Shown here: positions 45,787 to 60,373 of the stretch, one piece after another
Numbering within the stretch: position 1 is the stretch's first letter
How the letters are laid out: each line of letters begins with the position of its first letter
Made by a program: the position numbers and the translations under genes
Assembly: GCA_002104905.1 (NCBI GenBank)
Contig: MCFE01000420.1
Span: forward strand, 1-64,000
DNA: 64,000 bases
Direction of reading: 5' to 3'
From: Basidiobolus meristosporus CBS 931.73
Lineage: Eukaryota > Basidiobolomycota > Basidiobolomycetes > Basidiobolales > Basidiobolaceae
Notes under the pieces: model-generated
Seen by the model: the letters and a program-made list of their open reading frames with translations, nothing else
What the model was told of the DNA's origin: nothing
Database searches by the model: none

Positions 45787-47211
45787 CTTGATGTGGTGTC
45801 TTGTGAAGCACGAAAGAAAAGCCCAACGTCAACACCTGTACCAGCATGGCTTAAACTTTGAGTGCTCTGTGGGGCGAGAGATCTGTGGGGTAAATTTCAT
45901 CGGCTGATTGAAATTGAAAAAATTTCACCAAGATTCCCTCAATCCTGAGAAATCAATGGAGTCTGGGGCAGCAATTTTTCCTAGCCTATCACCTGCCGGG
46001 ACTAATTCTACCGGCCATAATGGGAATGCGTACTGCTAGCGTCCAGCCATGACACACGGTGTTCCGCAACAATTGTGTGACCCATAACGCTATCCACTAT
46101 GCCTGATTTAAGCAACATTGCTGCTAATCTGTTTAAGCCAACTCCTTGCTTCCTTTGGAATCCCTGCAGAGGATTTGAGGCGACAGAAAAGGAATCCCCC
46201 CGTTTATACTCACTGAACTGCCTGGATCTCCACCCTTTTCTCAGACACAATGTGCCCCCGATAATTTCCATCAGTTGTACAGGCTCTTGGCTCTCCCATA
46301 ACCATCAGATCTATGGCAATGCGAGCACTACTAGTGTTGAAGACAACAGCCGTATCTGAATGCTCAATATACCCATTGCCTTCTTGCTCTAAGCAGCATA
46401 CATCACAGACTCCTCCCGCTCTTTCAGCCGCGTTGGAGGGTACCCCAAGCTGTGATATGATTGAATAGGTAGGCTCAACCGGACGTGTTTCAGTAGCATA
46501 CCATTCTAGAACATGCCACCTGGCAGTCACCTGCTCTGGACAACATCCCACTGCACTTTAAAGTATAATAATATAGTACCACGACCATTTAAGTGTGATG
46601 TACAAATCGCGTAGCACCCCAGTGAGCATACTGAACAGCTCACGGAGACCACACCCCAAGTGATGATGTGTGCAGATTGAAAGGGCAGCTTGCCTCGTGA
46701 CCACGGCACTGTCTCAAGACCCACAAGCTCGCTTCCTCCATGTGGCTGACAGCAAGGCAGGGCGCTCGCCGCCAGCGCCATTCCTAACCTCAAGCCATGC
46801 TGCCCTCTATCCTCAGCACTACACCCATTTGGAACGTAGCACGGCTGAAGCATATTGCTAGCCCCAAGCCAATCGGTAAATTGGTGCTGCTTGAAATACC
46901 GATCATCTCACCATTCCTGCTCATACCCATCTCTGCCGCTTCACCACCTTGCGGCAAATGGTGTTCCGAATCCAACCCTCCACCCGCCCCTTCCTAAAAC
47001 GTACCCTGTATGCAGCTACATCAACATACATCGTGACGCACCCACGAACATATTCAAGAATGGGCCAAAGGATGCGCTCGAATATAGACGTGTTCCTGAT
47101 TGATAATATTCCCTATATTATTGCCTAGCATGACCTGTGTCACAAAATATATTGCCAGGTGACAGCCATCAAGATAATGCGAAAATGGCCAGGTGTCGTA
47201 TGCAGACACAG
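45787..47211. other. Intergenic region, nothing recognised
   Basis: About 1.4 kb with ordinary CpG. Overlapping frames of 60-113 codons on both strands show no domain or consistent splice structure. Contains the ATP14 promoter at its left end. Confidence 0.45.
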
Positions 47212-47518
47212 CTAAACCCAGTCGAGGGTGGGTGGTGGATGGGCGTATTGCAGCGTGTTTTGAAGCGCAGTCGAAGCGATTGCAGCTGCCAGAGAGCCGA
47301 GGACAGCAGCGACGCTCACGAACGCCTCTCGCGTAGCCTAGGGCCCAGCCAGTTGAAGAGCTGCGTCGGAGAGGCTTGCTCGATGGCAAAAGAGGAAGGC
47401 AAAGGGCAGCCGGAGGCTTGGATGAGCCGACCACCATGTCTTCCTGGCTTGCGTACGAGTGGGAATGCAAGTGCCGAGCTTTACTAAAATTATCAAAATT
47501 AAGATTAGCTCTACTCAT
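47212..47518 (-). CDS. Tentative 69-residue single-span membrane peptide
   Basis: Two minus-strand exons, 47518-47435 and 47337-47212, would join in phase across a 97-base intron (GTGGTC...CCCTAG). The N-terminal 28 residues are polar and His/Ser-rich. The second exon encodes AFVSVAAVLGSLAAAIAST, a good membrane helix, then a short Pro-rich tail ending DWV. The frame that opens without splicing (154 codons) is Cys/Arg-rich and looks non-coding, which favours the spliced model. The start lies 243 bases from the GPI18 ATG on the opposite strand, so the two could share a promoter. No family was recognised. Confidence 0.35.
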
Positions 47519-47760
47519 GGATTTGGTTACGAATTTGGGCAGAAAATAAGTTCCTACGAGCCAGTCATCTGATAATCATGATAGGGGGTATAAATAAATC
47601 TAAGCTCTACCAATGGCCGTGCAGATCGCAAGTTCTATTTGCACTGAATTCGTGTGGAATTAGCCTGATTAACGAAACTATATCCATCTTTTATTCAATT
47701 TTGACAACTGATTCTTTCATGGTTAGTATCTTCACACTCCATCGTTCTTCGAATAGCACA

Positions 47761-49761
47761 ATGGAGCCGGGTGTCAAAAGGAAAGGTCCATTGGGGCTAG
47801 CAAAGCAGCTAGATGTTCTTGTCAAACCCCAACCAGTGGAATATTCACAAGTACTCTCGCAATCCTCTCTGTTTACCTCCTTATTTAAGAGCCAAAGTGA
47901 GCGGATATTTGCACTCTTCATCTTGGCGCTTCTTACTCGTTTTCTCGTGTGGGTGATTGCTTTCACATCCAACTATTTCATAGAAGATTATGATTCTTCC
48001 ATCGATTTGATCCTCCCCAACATCTCGACCAAGAATTCGTTTCGAATCCTGCTGAAGAGAGTTGTGACAACTTTTGTTAGATGGGACGCTTTCTATTTTG
48101 TACATATTGCAGAGGAAGGGTACATTTACGAGCAAGAGTATGCATTTTTTCCCATGTTGCCTTTTTTGATGAAGGGGATCAGCGCGACTGGTTGGTATTT
48201 TTGTTATGATTAGACCTCCTGACTGTTGCTAATATTCTATGACTTTGTTCACCTCCCTTTCTAGTGCTGAGGCCGCTTCTGATATTGTTAGACCATAAAT
48301 CAATCTTGGTGCTATCAGGGATTATAATCTCGAATGTTTCGTTTGCTCTGGCAACTGCTACTCTGTACCAGTATGTATCGCTTGATTCTCCGCCCATCTT
48401 TGGTTCAATGTCTTTTTGTATTAACAGCAACCATTTTTGAAACTGCAGTCTGTCCTACTCCATATTCAAGAAGGAGAGATTTGCACTGATTTCTGCCCTG
48501 TGTTTCTGCTTTACTCCTTCTTGCATGTTCATGTCCTCCATGTAAGTTCCTGAGGGAAGGTCATCTGTTTTGGAGCAGATTTTCATATGGCTTGCTCTGT
48601 AGGTATACTGAGAGCTTGTTTGCGCTGCTAACTTTCGTCGGTATGGACCTGTACATTCATCGGTGGTTCTGGAGTGCAGCTATTGTCTGGTCGTTCAGTA
48701 CTCTCACGAGGTCGAACGGTGTCGTCTACGTCGGGTTTTTCATCTTCGATTTGTGTATCAAGAATCGCTCAAGCTCGGCAGTGGTAGGTGTCTTGATTAT
48801 ATGATGTCGAACGATGGACCAAGTGATAGACTGTTGAATTGGCCAGGTTTATATGACGCAGGTGTTGAAAGCGATGGCTTTGTCGCTTGTGACCTTCCTT
48901 GGGATGGCTAGTTTTCAGATGTATGGATACCTCAATTACTGCGCGAACACAAGCCAACCGCGCCCATGGTGTCAGGCCAGGATCCCGCTACTCTATTCTT
49001 TTGTGCAAGAAGAATACTGGTGAGCCCTAGTAATACTTGAGCCAACCATTCGTTCGCGTTCTGATCTTTTGCATAGGAATTGCGGGCTGTTTAGGTATTA
49101 CGAATGGAAGCAGCTTCCGAATTTCTTGCTTGCCGCCCCCATGGTGTTGCTCTCTTTTTGTGGCATATGGTCGTACGCAGCACACGATCTTCTCCGTTTC
49201 TTCTCCGTTGGCATCTTGAAGGCCACCCGCGAAGGTACATTTTCAACCACGACGCCCAGCTATTCTTCACATCCTGTTTACCTAGTGTTTTCCCACTCAT
49301 TCCTAGCCGGACAGCCCAAGGGTGCCCAACCTTCGGACGAAAACGGGGTTTCCCACTCACTGAAACCTAACATCGGGCAAAGCCGTGGGCGAAATGTCAG
49401 CAACAAAGTGCCGGTGATGTTTTCTCCTCTGTCGCATATCCCAGGCAGTGCTGATCATTTGGAAGGAAGTGAGCCCAACAAGAATGTGTTGGGAGAGCTA
49501 TTTTACACAGAGGCACTCCTGCCTTTCATATATCTATGGGGAGTATTGTTGGTTTATTGCACCTTGGCCATGCACATCCAAGTGATCACCCGGTTCTTTT
49601 CTTGTATGCCGACGGTCTATTGGTTTGCTGCTCATCTGCTGGCGCAAGACACCGATAACTCCAAACGGAAAAGAGTTGCCAGTCAGATTGTTCTCTTTTA
49701 CTTCATCACATACGGCTTGGTGGGGATCGTGTTGTTTAGTAATTTCTTCCCACCTGCATGA
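47761..49761 (+). CDS. GPI18: GPI mannosyltransferase 2 (PIG-V family)
   Basis: Six exons, 47761-48190, 48265-48370, 48449-48541, 48603-48783, 48847-49019 and 49077-49761, keep phase and give about 555 residues. The ATG at 47761 has A at -3 and G at +4. Family features in order: a first membrane helix near residue 45-65; the luminal RWDAFYFVHIAEEGYIYEQ motif (about residue 107), with the Asp typical of PIG-V; YTESLFALLTF and TRSNGVVYVGF; a Pro/Trp motif PRPWC; CGLFRYYEWKQLPNFLLAAP; and a C-terminal MYWFAAHL-like segment (TVYWFAAHLL). PIG-V adds the second mannose to the GPI anchor precursor in the ER lumen using dolichol-phosphate mannose. Yeast Gpi18 works with Pga1. The long hydrophilic loop at about 400-470 is larger than in human PIG-V. 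Confidence 0.85.
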
Positions 49762-50857
49762 ACTCTGCCCTTGCTCCATCCTACGGGCGGTTATTCATAG
49801 CGTCGCTACCTAGGGATTCGACAGAATCCAGTGGTGCTCATTTGCCTCCTCCCTCCTCCCGACAGCATTTGTCGTATTTCGGTGCTCTTCATACTTTGGT
49901 TTAGGGACTCTTCATAGACACGCCATACCTTGAGCCAGCTAGATTCCGGAACCACACTCAAGTTCGGCCAGGTGTTCTTGATTTCGTACATTTTGTAAAT
50001 TAGTGTTCTCTACTTTCTTCCACCCTCAGTATAATCATTTTCCTATTATTCTAATCACCGATGAGTGCATGACCTACAAGCGTAAGCAGTGAAGGAAGAC
50101 CCGCCCATACCCGATGATGGGCTGATGAGGCCATTATTCCCCCAGATGTTTTCCACACAACATTCACCTCTCGTGTACACTCAATAGAACTCATATGGAT
50201 CGGTGAAGAAATTGATGTGCCCTATGGTGCTTCTCACCCGTAGCATCGCCCTTGTCCAAGCTGCAGCCTAGTCACCACTATATGCCTTTTCTCAACTTCA
50301 CGATGTACAATGAATCCCACCACTGCTTATCATCACATATATCATGTCCTGTTCACACATTCATCGCTCTTATGTCGTCAATACAACCTATTTAATCTAT
50401 ACCATGTTTCTTTGATGGGAGGTTGGGTGGCAATTGGGTTTTCCCGAAAACCGCGGACTGCTCCTGGCGGAGTCGCCTTGACCTTGGTGAGCCTGGAACG
50501 AAACTGCAAGGAGGCTATTTACGCATATGTATGCTTGCTTATGGTGGAGCATGAACGACTAATCCTATATTGATGCCAATCAATCGAGCTACCATCAATC
50601 ACGCTCTGGGGGAATTGATTGAAATTATCCGAAGATAATCGAATACTGCTGGTGACTTGCAAATACTTCGATCAGTGGGAGGGGGCTACTATTCAACAAT
50701 TCGATTTCCCGCCCAACTGGAACATTCCGCGCGGAAGTTGATGCTGATGGTTTCTTTGACTCCTCATATAGGCTTCCCGGTTTCAGTTTCAGTTTCGAGT
50801 GTCGGCTGGGTATTCAAATCCAGATACCTGGGCTGGCATTATATTTACACAACTTTG
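49762..50857. other. Intergenic region, nothing recognised
   Basis: Short frames only. Its right end (about 50770-50857) is a diverged copy of 55785-55870 in inverted orientation, outside the near-identical repeat arm. Confidence 0.5.
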
Positions 50858-51341
50858 CCACTTGACTCGACGCCGATTGTATATCGCATTGTAGCGTGGT
50901 AAGTCCCTATCTGACAAGATCTTGTGAAGCGTTACCGAGCATTATCCCATCCGCCTAGCATACATGAGCGATGCTCCTGTGAAACATAGTTACCCTAACT
51001 GCGCTGTGTTGGGTCGTGCTAGGCTAGGGTGAAGGTGCGTGCGTGGATGTTCTTCACCCACACTCCGGAAACAAGCATGCTGCCCTATGTGCAATGCTCG
51101 CTTGATTCCGATGTCCCATGGGAGACTGATTGTCGCCTGACTGATTCGAACGAATGCATCGCTCACTCTGTCTTCACAAGACCCATCCTTGCACATCGCA
51201 ACAGCCACACAGCCACACCGGCGAGCAAGACCTCGCAAGGAGGTACCCTCGACATAGCACCGATGCCGGGAAGGACAGACGCGGGTGTTCCTGCTCGCTC
51301 TTGATCTTACTGAGGGCATTGCACCAATTCGAGGCCAACCT
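50858..51341 (+). repeat. Left arm of a 484-bp inverted repeat flanking GFA1
   Basis: Reverse complement of 55301-55784, both exactly 484 bases with no gap. Read by eye, only four positions differ (early CACTTGAC/CACTCGAC; GAGCGATG/GAGTGATG; GGTGCGTG/GGTGTGTG; GAGGGCAT/GAGTGCAT). Open frames run through both arms, but the longest (50990-51544, minus) extends out of the repeat into unrelated sequence, so protein coding is doubtful. Confidence 0.9.
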
Positions 51342-52423
51342 GGACACGTGCTGGGTTGGGCGCAGATAATTACCAGGCAAGATGGAAGTTTATCCGGCAT
51401 ATGGCCAGTACAAACAAACATGATGTCCAGCTGATTCAAAGTTACAGTAATTAAATCCGCCGTGTCAGCAAGCAGCTGAAGCCACGTCGGATCAGGCGTC
51501 GACATCTGTGGTGTCATCAGTTCTTGGCGCCGAATCCACCACAAAGGAACAGAACAAGAATTGGGGATTTAGTTTGTATCGCCTACATTTTCGGAACACT
51601 ACCCACGCTGAATCTGTTCAGAGCAGCATGAGACGGGCATCCAGACCTGAAACATTCCTAGATATCCCTTCATTAACTCGCCTAAGAGAGTGCACCAAAT
51701 AAATTGCCTGCCATCCAATCTGACATCAGCCTATTTGTAAGTACTCCCATATCACACCGCCGGCGACTATTTTGCCACCACGCAGTGGAACCATCTGCCC
51801 TACCGATGGTCGCTTCTGAGAAGAATCCATTCAATGGCAATCCATCGCCTGTGGGCAGGTAGGCACCATCCCAATCCAAATCACAGCTGATAAGCAGGTT
51901 GCGAATTGGAGATGTCACGGATCCGAGGGGTGAAATGGGGTGAAATGGGCTTGATCTGATGAAAATCCTTCATGGTATGCTGCACAACAGGCGACTCAAC
52001 ATGATCCGTTACCAGCTTTCTGAAATGTTAAGGAGAAAAAGGGGTTCGCTGAATCATATGATATCGCCTTGATTGGCCCGTATCCAGACTCGGTCATTGA
52101 GTAATACAAAGTATCTCTTCGGATTTGGTCTTGTTGATCCTACTCTAGCGTTCCCAAGTCCCTATACGACTGATCGAAACAATGGAGGCTGCCTCAAAGA
52201 TCGCAAAACACATTGATTAGCTGCACCCAAGGAATTTCAGCCAATTGCATGGTGCCTAGGTATACTGAGCAAGTTAAAGCAAAAATATTATGACGAATCA
52301 TCAGCCTCTTTAGACCCATCAACATGTATCGGTTTCAACAGCAGAGTGTGACTTCTCAGAGTAGTGTACATATTGGGAATAATCCCATCCCCAATCAATC
52401 TTCCCCCTATTCTTAGCCATTCC
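51342..52423. other. Intergenic region upstream of GFA1
   Basis: No gene recognised. A minus frame 51682-51918 (78 codons) has no domain. A duplicated GGGGTGAAATG occurs at about 51928-51948. Confidence 0.5.
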
Positions 52424-52485
52424 ACTCACAGTCACTCACACCCACCCTCACACCCGCACCCGCACCCACACCCACACCCGCAACC
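52424..52485 (+). repeat. (CA/CCC)-rich tract in the GFA1 promoter
   Basis: About 60 bases of CACTCACA followed by CACCC(A/G) units, pure pyrimidine-adenine with single G interruptions. It lies immediately upstream of the TATA box of GFA1. Confidence 0.7.
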
Positions 52486-52491
52486 ATCGTG

Positions 52492-52499
52492 TATAAATA
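52492..52499 (+). promoter_or_regulatory. TATA box of GFA1
   Basis: TATAAATA, about 90 bases before the GFA1 start codon and directly downstream of the CACCC tract. Confidence 0.6.
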
Positions 52500-52588
52500 T
52501 TCCCTCAGCCCCCTTCTCATCCCATCAGTTTACACAAAGTTGTGTGATTAATCCTCCTCGCCCATCGCATCCTAACCACTCCCTGAAT

Positions 52589-54738
<2,150 letters not shown>

Positions 54739-55300
54739 GCATCGATGATGCATCGTTCAAAGTACACCATGATGTTTGGCCGACCTGAGCCCTCTAATAA
54801 CCTTAAATTTCTTATCCAATCCTTTGACTCCGTAAAAGAAAATTTCGTTTAGCTTCGATCGTATTTCTCCCCTCCTCTTTACCACCTGGCGCCAGTTCTA
54901 GTGCACATATCTCCCTATATACCATCTAATACGTATCATGAGAATTAAAGGAGTATAATTGATCCCCACTAGTGTGCATCTCATCCGTAGGTAGATTGGA
55001 CGGTGGTCTTTTCGCAGACCGACCATGTTGAGCACTTTGTTGGCAGTGGTGCTGATGTGTGATGATATGCAGTATCGTTGTTAACCAGCGGCTGAAAAGC
55101 GTGATGGCCTATGGACACCAAACCTGAGAATCTTTGCTGCTGACAGGTGAGTAGATGGGATGGATAGATATTATAAAATGGCTGCCAATCACAACTTTGA
55201 TTTTCGATCTACTGATTGTAGAATCTACTTACACCGCTACCTGATAACGGCTAAATCTACTCTGTGTAGGAACCTTGTCCACTCAGCTCAACACATGGCG
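54739..55300. other. GFA1 downstream region
   Basis: 3' flank of GFA1, no gene recognised. The last about 25 bases before 55301 are weakly similar, inverted, to the sequence just after 51341. Confidence 0.5.
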
Positions 55301-55784
55301 AGGTTGGCCTCGAATTGGTGCAATGCACTCAGTAAGATCAAGAGCGAGCAGGAACACCCGCGTCTGTCCTTCCCGGCATCGGTGCTATGTCGAGGGTACC
55401 TCCTTGCGAGGTCTTGCTCGCCGGTGTGGCTGTGTGGCTGTTGCGATGTGCAAGGATGGGTCTTGTGAAGACAGAGTGAGCGATGCATTCGTTCGAATCA
55501 GTCAGGCGACAATCAGTCTCCCATGGGACATCGGAATCAAGCGAGCATTGCACATAGGGCAGCATGCTTGTTTCCGGAGTGTGGGTGAAGAACATCCACG
55601 CACACACCTTCACCCTAGCCTAGCACGACCCAACACAGCGCAGTTAGGGTAACTATGTTTCACAGGAGCATCACTCATGTATGCTAGGCGGATGGGATAA
55701 TGCTCGGTAACGCTTCACAAGATCTTGTCAGATAGGGACTTACCACGCTACAATGCGATATACAATCGGCGTCGAGTCGAGTGG
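55301..55784 (-). repeat. Right arm of the 484-bp inverted repeat flanking GFA1
   Basis: Inverted copy of 50858-51341 with four substitutions and no indel. Beyond 55784 the two loci remain recognisably related for about 90 bases (GTTTCAGTTTCAG and a GATAC(A/C) block) but with many differences and gaps. Identity therefore drops abruptly at the arm edge. Confidence 0.9.
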
Positions 55785-57229
55785 TAAAGCTTCGTGAATC
55801 AGTTCGGCACATCCGTATCTGTATCCGAATCCCAATACCTAATCAGCGCCTGAAACTGAAACCAACGGTCCAAACGTCGATCCGGCCGAATGTTTCAGTG
55901 AGCGCGGAAAATCAGTCGGCTGTACTATATGAATAGATGGGGTCCAGTTTCACGACATCGTAATGTTCAACGGTCTGACAATAATGATCAGTCAGTCACT
56001 AGTTGAGCCTTGTGTGGCTTGGAAATGGTGACAATCTCCATTCACCCACTCACCGTGCCGCTTTGTGGGTCGTTCAGTAATACTACGTTGACAACGCCGT
56101 ATGTTTCATGCTGTGCCAGTGAGATCTTTGATAGGGCCACTTTAAGCTAGTCCTGGTAGTGGAGGTGGCTCTGTACCTTTTTATCTACCCGAGAAGCATA
56201 AATAGGTAAGTCACACTGAATACGAATAGTGTGAGCTTTGGATAGGATCAGAGAAGCTCAAGTCGCCTGGAGAACACTGTGGTTTTGGTAGGTTCCATCA
56301 GTTCATCTTCACTCGTGTATTTCCATAGATCAAATTAGCCTTCAGTATTCTCCGTATATGTCGTAGCTCTGGTCATAAAGACTATCTTCCTGATACAACC
56401 TTGCAAACTCGTTCATGGAATACAATGGCCTAGCTTGATAGACATGTGGGATGGTGAAGTTGTGTTAGCGACCACGTGTGTTTTTATGCTGGATTTTTTG
56501 GAGCAATGAAGTTTCGTCACTCTCGGCAAAAACTTTCCAGAAAGATCACGCTCTAAATATACACAACTCTTGAAGAGTTGCAGATCACCGAGGTGATTTT
56601 TGCAATCCCTCCCACCTTCAGTACAAAATATCTTCTATTGTTCTATGAGCAACACACGCGTTTTGTCAGGGAAAATGGACCACAAATAACCCAACATTAC
56701 AGTTATTTTGTCAAGCATCTATTAAATTGTACGTCTACCTCGCTACTGGTAAGAATATGAAATATCGTCTTGAGATTTAGTTCATCAATATTGGGCAATA
56801 TTTGTAATCTAAATCACCCCAATACTCCTCAATATTCTGCAGCACATCTGTATTCTACTCATTTGTTGGCGTATCGAGTTTAATGAGTAACTTCAATTGC
56901 GTCAAACGCCATAAAATTATTAGCAGCAAGCTAAGGAAACCCTCAGGGTGTCTCTATACAGAGTATTGAGGAAGGGTCGCTTTTGCATAGCTGAGTTCTG
57001 ACCATTTTCCCAAGCTGTTTTCCGCCATTAGCATAAATCATTTTTTGGTGGTTATACCAGTAGAGTAATATTCCATAATAGTCAAGTAAAGCCATTTCCC
57101 TAGTACGAAGCTGGCTTTTACTTCGATTCTTTTGACTTTGTTCGTACCTTTTCACTATGGGTTTGTGGTGATTATTGTGCATGCGCTTCTGAGCTACAAT
57201 GTTTCCAGAATTATGTATTTTCCTGTCTA
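55785..57229. other. Intergenic region, nothing recognised
   Basis: AT-richer sequence with short frames. The minus frame 56943-57251 (102 codons, basic and Asn/Gln-rich) starts just after a family E TATA block and may be the beginning of a repeat-encoded product, but no domain is recognised. Confidence 0.4.
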
Positions 57230-57420
57230 ATTGATTGTGTAGTTCTTGCATGATGATTCATTAAATGCAAAGTGGTATTTATACTTTTACAAGATCTTGG
57301 CAAGCACATAATATCTTTAGGAAGGTCTCATGAGCATATGAACAATGTTTAGAGTTTTTTTGTACAACCTACCAGATTTCCATGCTCAGTGTACTTGTCA
57401 TTCTGGTGATGGTATTCTTG
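57230..57420 (-). repeat. Family E LTR-like fragment
   Basis: Minus-strand GTAAAAGTATAAATACCACT then TTGCATTTAATGAATCAT, preceded by a TTATGTGCTTGCC block. It matches 29345-29395 (plus) and 58035-58110 (minus). Only the promoter-like part is shared. Confidence 0.5.
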
Positions 57421-57944
57421 GTTCCAACAGAGAATTTGGGCAGGAAATAGTGGACCTTATGAGCTGAGATTACCAACCCCAACAACCCCTATTGCATTCA
57501 GCGTAACAAATCTCTTATCCCCCAATCTACTTAGTAAGCAACAATTCTTAGTACTCTATCACTGAGGGATTGCCATGTACCACGATACCAGTTTACAAGT
57601 CAAGCTGGCCAGTCAAACTCATCAGACCAATTGCACTCTCCGTTGGCTCCAGCTGGTAATCCCGATGATATTTATGTATTTACACTTGATTCTATCTTAC
57701 GAACGCTTTTATTCACTGACCAAACTCTTTGACAAAATCTACCAAGAATACTTTCACTAAAATGCCAGTTATCAACAACCTAAAAATCTTCAAGGCTATA
57801 TATGAGTCTTCAAACAATGGGTATATTCCCCTAGTGCCTTCTTAAGCATATTCTACATATTTTTAGTCAATATTATATTCTGTCTACTGCTAGTTTTCAT
57901 TATTTTTTATGGCATATAGCTTGATATAGTACTATGCTTTCTAC

Positions 57945-58200
57945 TTTGCAGAAGCCTATATAAGAAATAAGCGGTACTATGTGCTGTAAGAGTCTTGGAG
58001 ATATTGGAAGTGCTTGGGAGAACAAGTAGATTATGTGGTTTTCACTTAATGATTTATTGAATGTAAAAGTAGTATTTATACTTTTACACAGTCTTGACAT
58101 AACAAACACGTAGAATAAGTTTAGAAAGGTCCCAAGAACATGTGTGCAAAGTTTGGGGCTGTTTGGACAACTTATCTCATTTTCATGTTCTGGGTAAATA
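57945..58200 (-). repeat. Family E LTR-like fragment
   Basis: Minus-strand GTAAAAGTATAAATACTACT then TTTACATTCAATAAATCATT, followed by AACCACATAATCTACTTGTTC and TATCTCCAAGACTCTTACAGCA. It parallels 29365-29465 over about 100 bases. Upstream it shares ACCTTTCTAAA-type sequence with the 57.3-kb copy. Confidence 0.55.
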
Positions 58201-60373
58201 TTTTAAGTAAATCCCGACAGGGATTTTGGTCAGTATTCATTAGGATATGAAGGTAATGATCTAAGTGACTAAGTTAGGTGGATATTTAGGTGGAATTACG
58301 AATCTTCACAATATTATGCGTGGGTATGGACTCAGCCATCATTTTCAAAAAACATAGTCTTGTGGGACCTCTTTGAGCTGGCAGAAATAACTGCAAATAT
58401 CAATCAAAATTTAAGGTTTAAATATGTATCATGTGTATATTTTCATCCAAAAATAACTTTAGGATATGGTATACAGGTGTAATAGCCAAGTGATGACTAA
58501 TGGCTTAGAGCTATCAGAATCATGGCTTCAGTCCACACAACGGGAAATTCCACGATACTATTGTGCGCTACATTGTATAGGTATAGGTATACGAGTTAAA
58601 CAGGATGGTTCTGTGGATACTTTCAATCAGAATGTAATCTTGGTCATTTTCATATTGGTATGGTACATTTGTGGGGCAATACAAGAATATGTAAAGAGTG
58701 GTATTTAATGTGCATAATCAGTATTCAAAATACATGAGCAGTGACATTATAGAAATTTTCTATTGCTCAAAGGATGCCATAACTTGGAACGACTGTGCTA
58801 AATGAACTCCCAAGAGAATGAGCAGGCGTAAAATCGCAATGCATGAATACTTAATGCTAAATTAAATATTTGAAACCGCTCCTACAATATTTTATTATAG
58901 GATAAGAATGCACTACCCATCAAATGCGCGCTACCTGCCTTTCAGTTCATATGCAATCAAGTAAAATATAGTCTTTGCTTTCTCTGTCGCTAATCAAGCG
59001 TGACCCCACGTAGGAGTAACCTGAAGCCGTTCGATTGCTCATTCAAGGCTTACACGTAAGTGTACACCTGGTCCGCCCAGAAGTGACCGACGCAAATGCC
59101 ATTTTAATCCTATTCAACGAGCATGGCATATATGGGCACCTCTACTCGTTTCTCTGCCCCTTTTAATCGTAATTGCGCATGGGGTTGGATTGCTGTTTGG
59201 CATTGGGGGTGCACTTCACTGATCATTTGGGCTTATTAGTCCAGTTACGCCTCATACCAAAAGAGGATAGTGGCTGCGGAAGATTAAAGTATTACCCTAT
59301 ACCACCCCGAACACTGCCTAAACGATGCTCAGCACATGATTGATGGTACAAGCTACATTGGCCGACTATAACGTTGAGCATTGAGTTACATTGGATAAGT
59401 CTCGATATTTGTCGAATGGTGCTATGCCCACAAAGCTTGTTTTCAGCAGGATAGCAGGCATAATCAAGCTTTCGAGACCACTGGTTCTTCTCCTGACTCC
59501 ATCTTCGCTGAACTTGAGGTCACCCAAGGAATACATGCTCTTCGGTCAACAAATTCCAGTAATGTTGGCCGCACCGTGTTGTGTGAGTGGAACATCCAGT
59601 GGATTCCAGTATTTCGACTGGTTGAGGGCGTAATGTAACCCATCTCACCCTGAAGCACCCTGGTTACATCCGTGCCCTCGCTTTTACCTCGACATCATGT
59701 TTGAGGAATGTCTTATTCGCGTATCGAACTAATTATAGATCATTAATAACCTGGAGTTCCAGGGGCGATGAGTCTTTTATGATTGCTCCTGCCATTCTAG
59801 TGTACTCTCCGTGAGCCAATGAACGTCTAAATTAGGAAACTCTACTCAGAAGCCAACTTTGACAGTTGCTGTTGCTGATTGTGCTGGACCAGGCGGTGAC
59901 ATGTCTTGGACATCGGATGGAGGTGTTATCAGCAGCAATCAATCAATCAATCTGCGAGGGATCTGGTTCTACAGATGACCGCTTCCTGCTCGGACCATAT
60001 CCGCTCGCAGCCGGTAAATGAGCATAACTGATACTCGCATGCGATTGTGTCGAATACCATAGGTGACTGATTCAGTCACTTTCGAAAATAGACGGGATTT
60101 CTTTCTGCCTGTTGTTTCGCGGTACGGGGCCGCTTGGTCTTGAGCTGTGAAGGCTTGCAGGGCTTCAGTGGTCCCTCATTCATTCAGCCATGCATGGGCT
60201 TCACAGGAGGCGTGTATTGATTTCGGGCGGATTATTGGTTCGTTTATTACTACATGATGGACATCAAACAAAATATCAAAACATTACAATGCAGGTTCGC
60301 TGGGGGCGAGGATTAAAGTGGTGCCGTTTTATGGCCCAAAAGGCTAAACAATTTAATTGGGGTTTGCTAGTTC
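58201..60373. other. Intergenic region, nothing recognised
   Basis: About 2.2 kb. Frames up to 93 codons on both strands without domains. Contains the 3' flank of the ABC transporter gene. Confidence 0.45.

Noticed and set aside
46008-47103. Cluster of overlapping 60-113-codon frames on both strands
   Set aside because: No domains, no signal peptides and no splice-consistent extension. GC content alone makes stops rarer here.
50990-51544. 184-codon minus-strand ORF as a gene
   Set aside because: It runs from the inverted repeat arm into unrelated sequence, while the copy in the other arm continues differently. Several frames are open through the arm at once, so openness is not evidence of coding.
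59936-59956. AATC microsatellite
   Set aside because: Only about four units; not distinguishable from chance.
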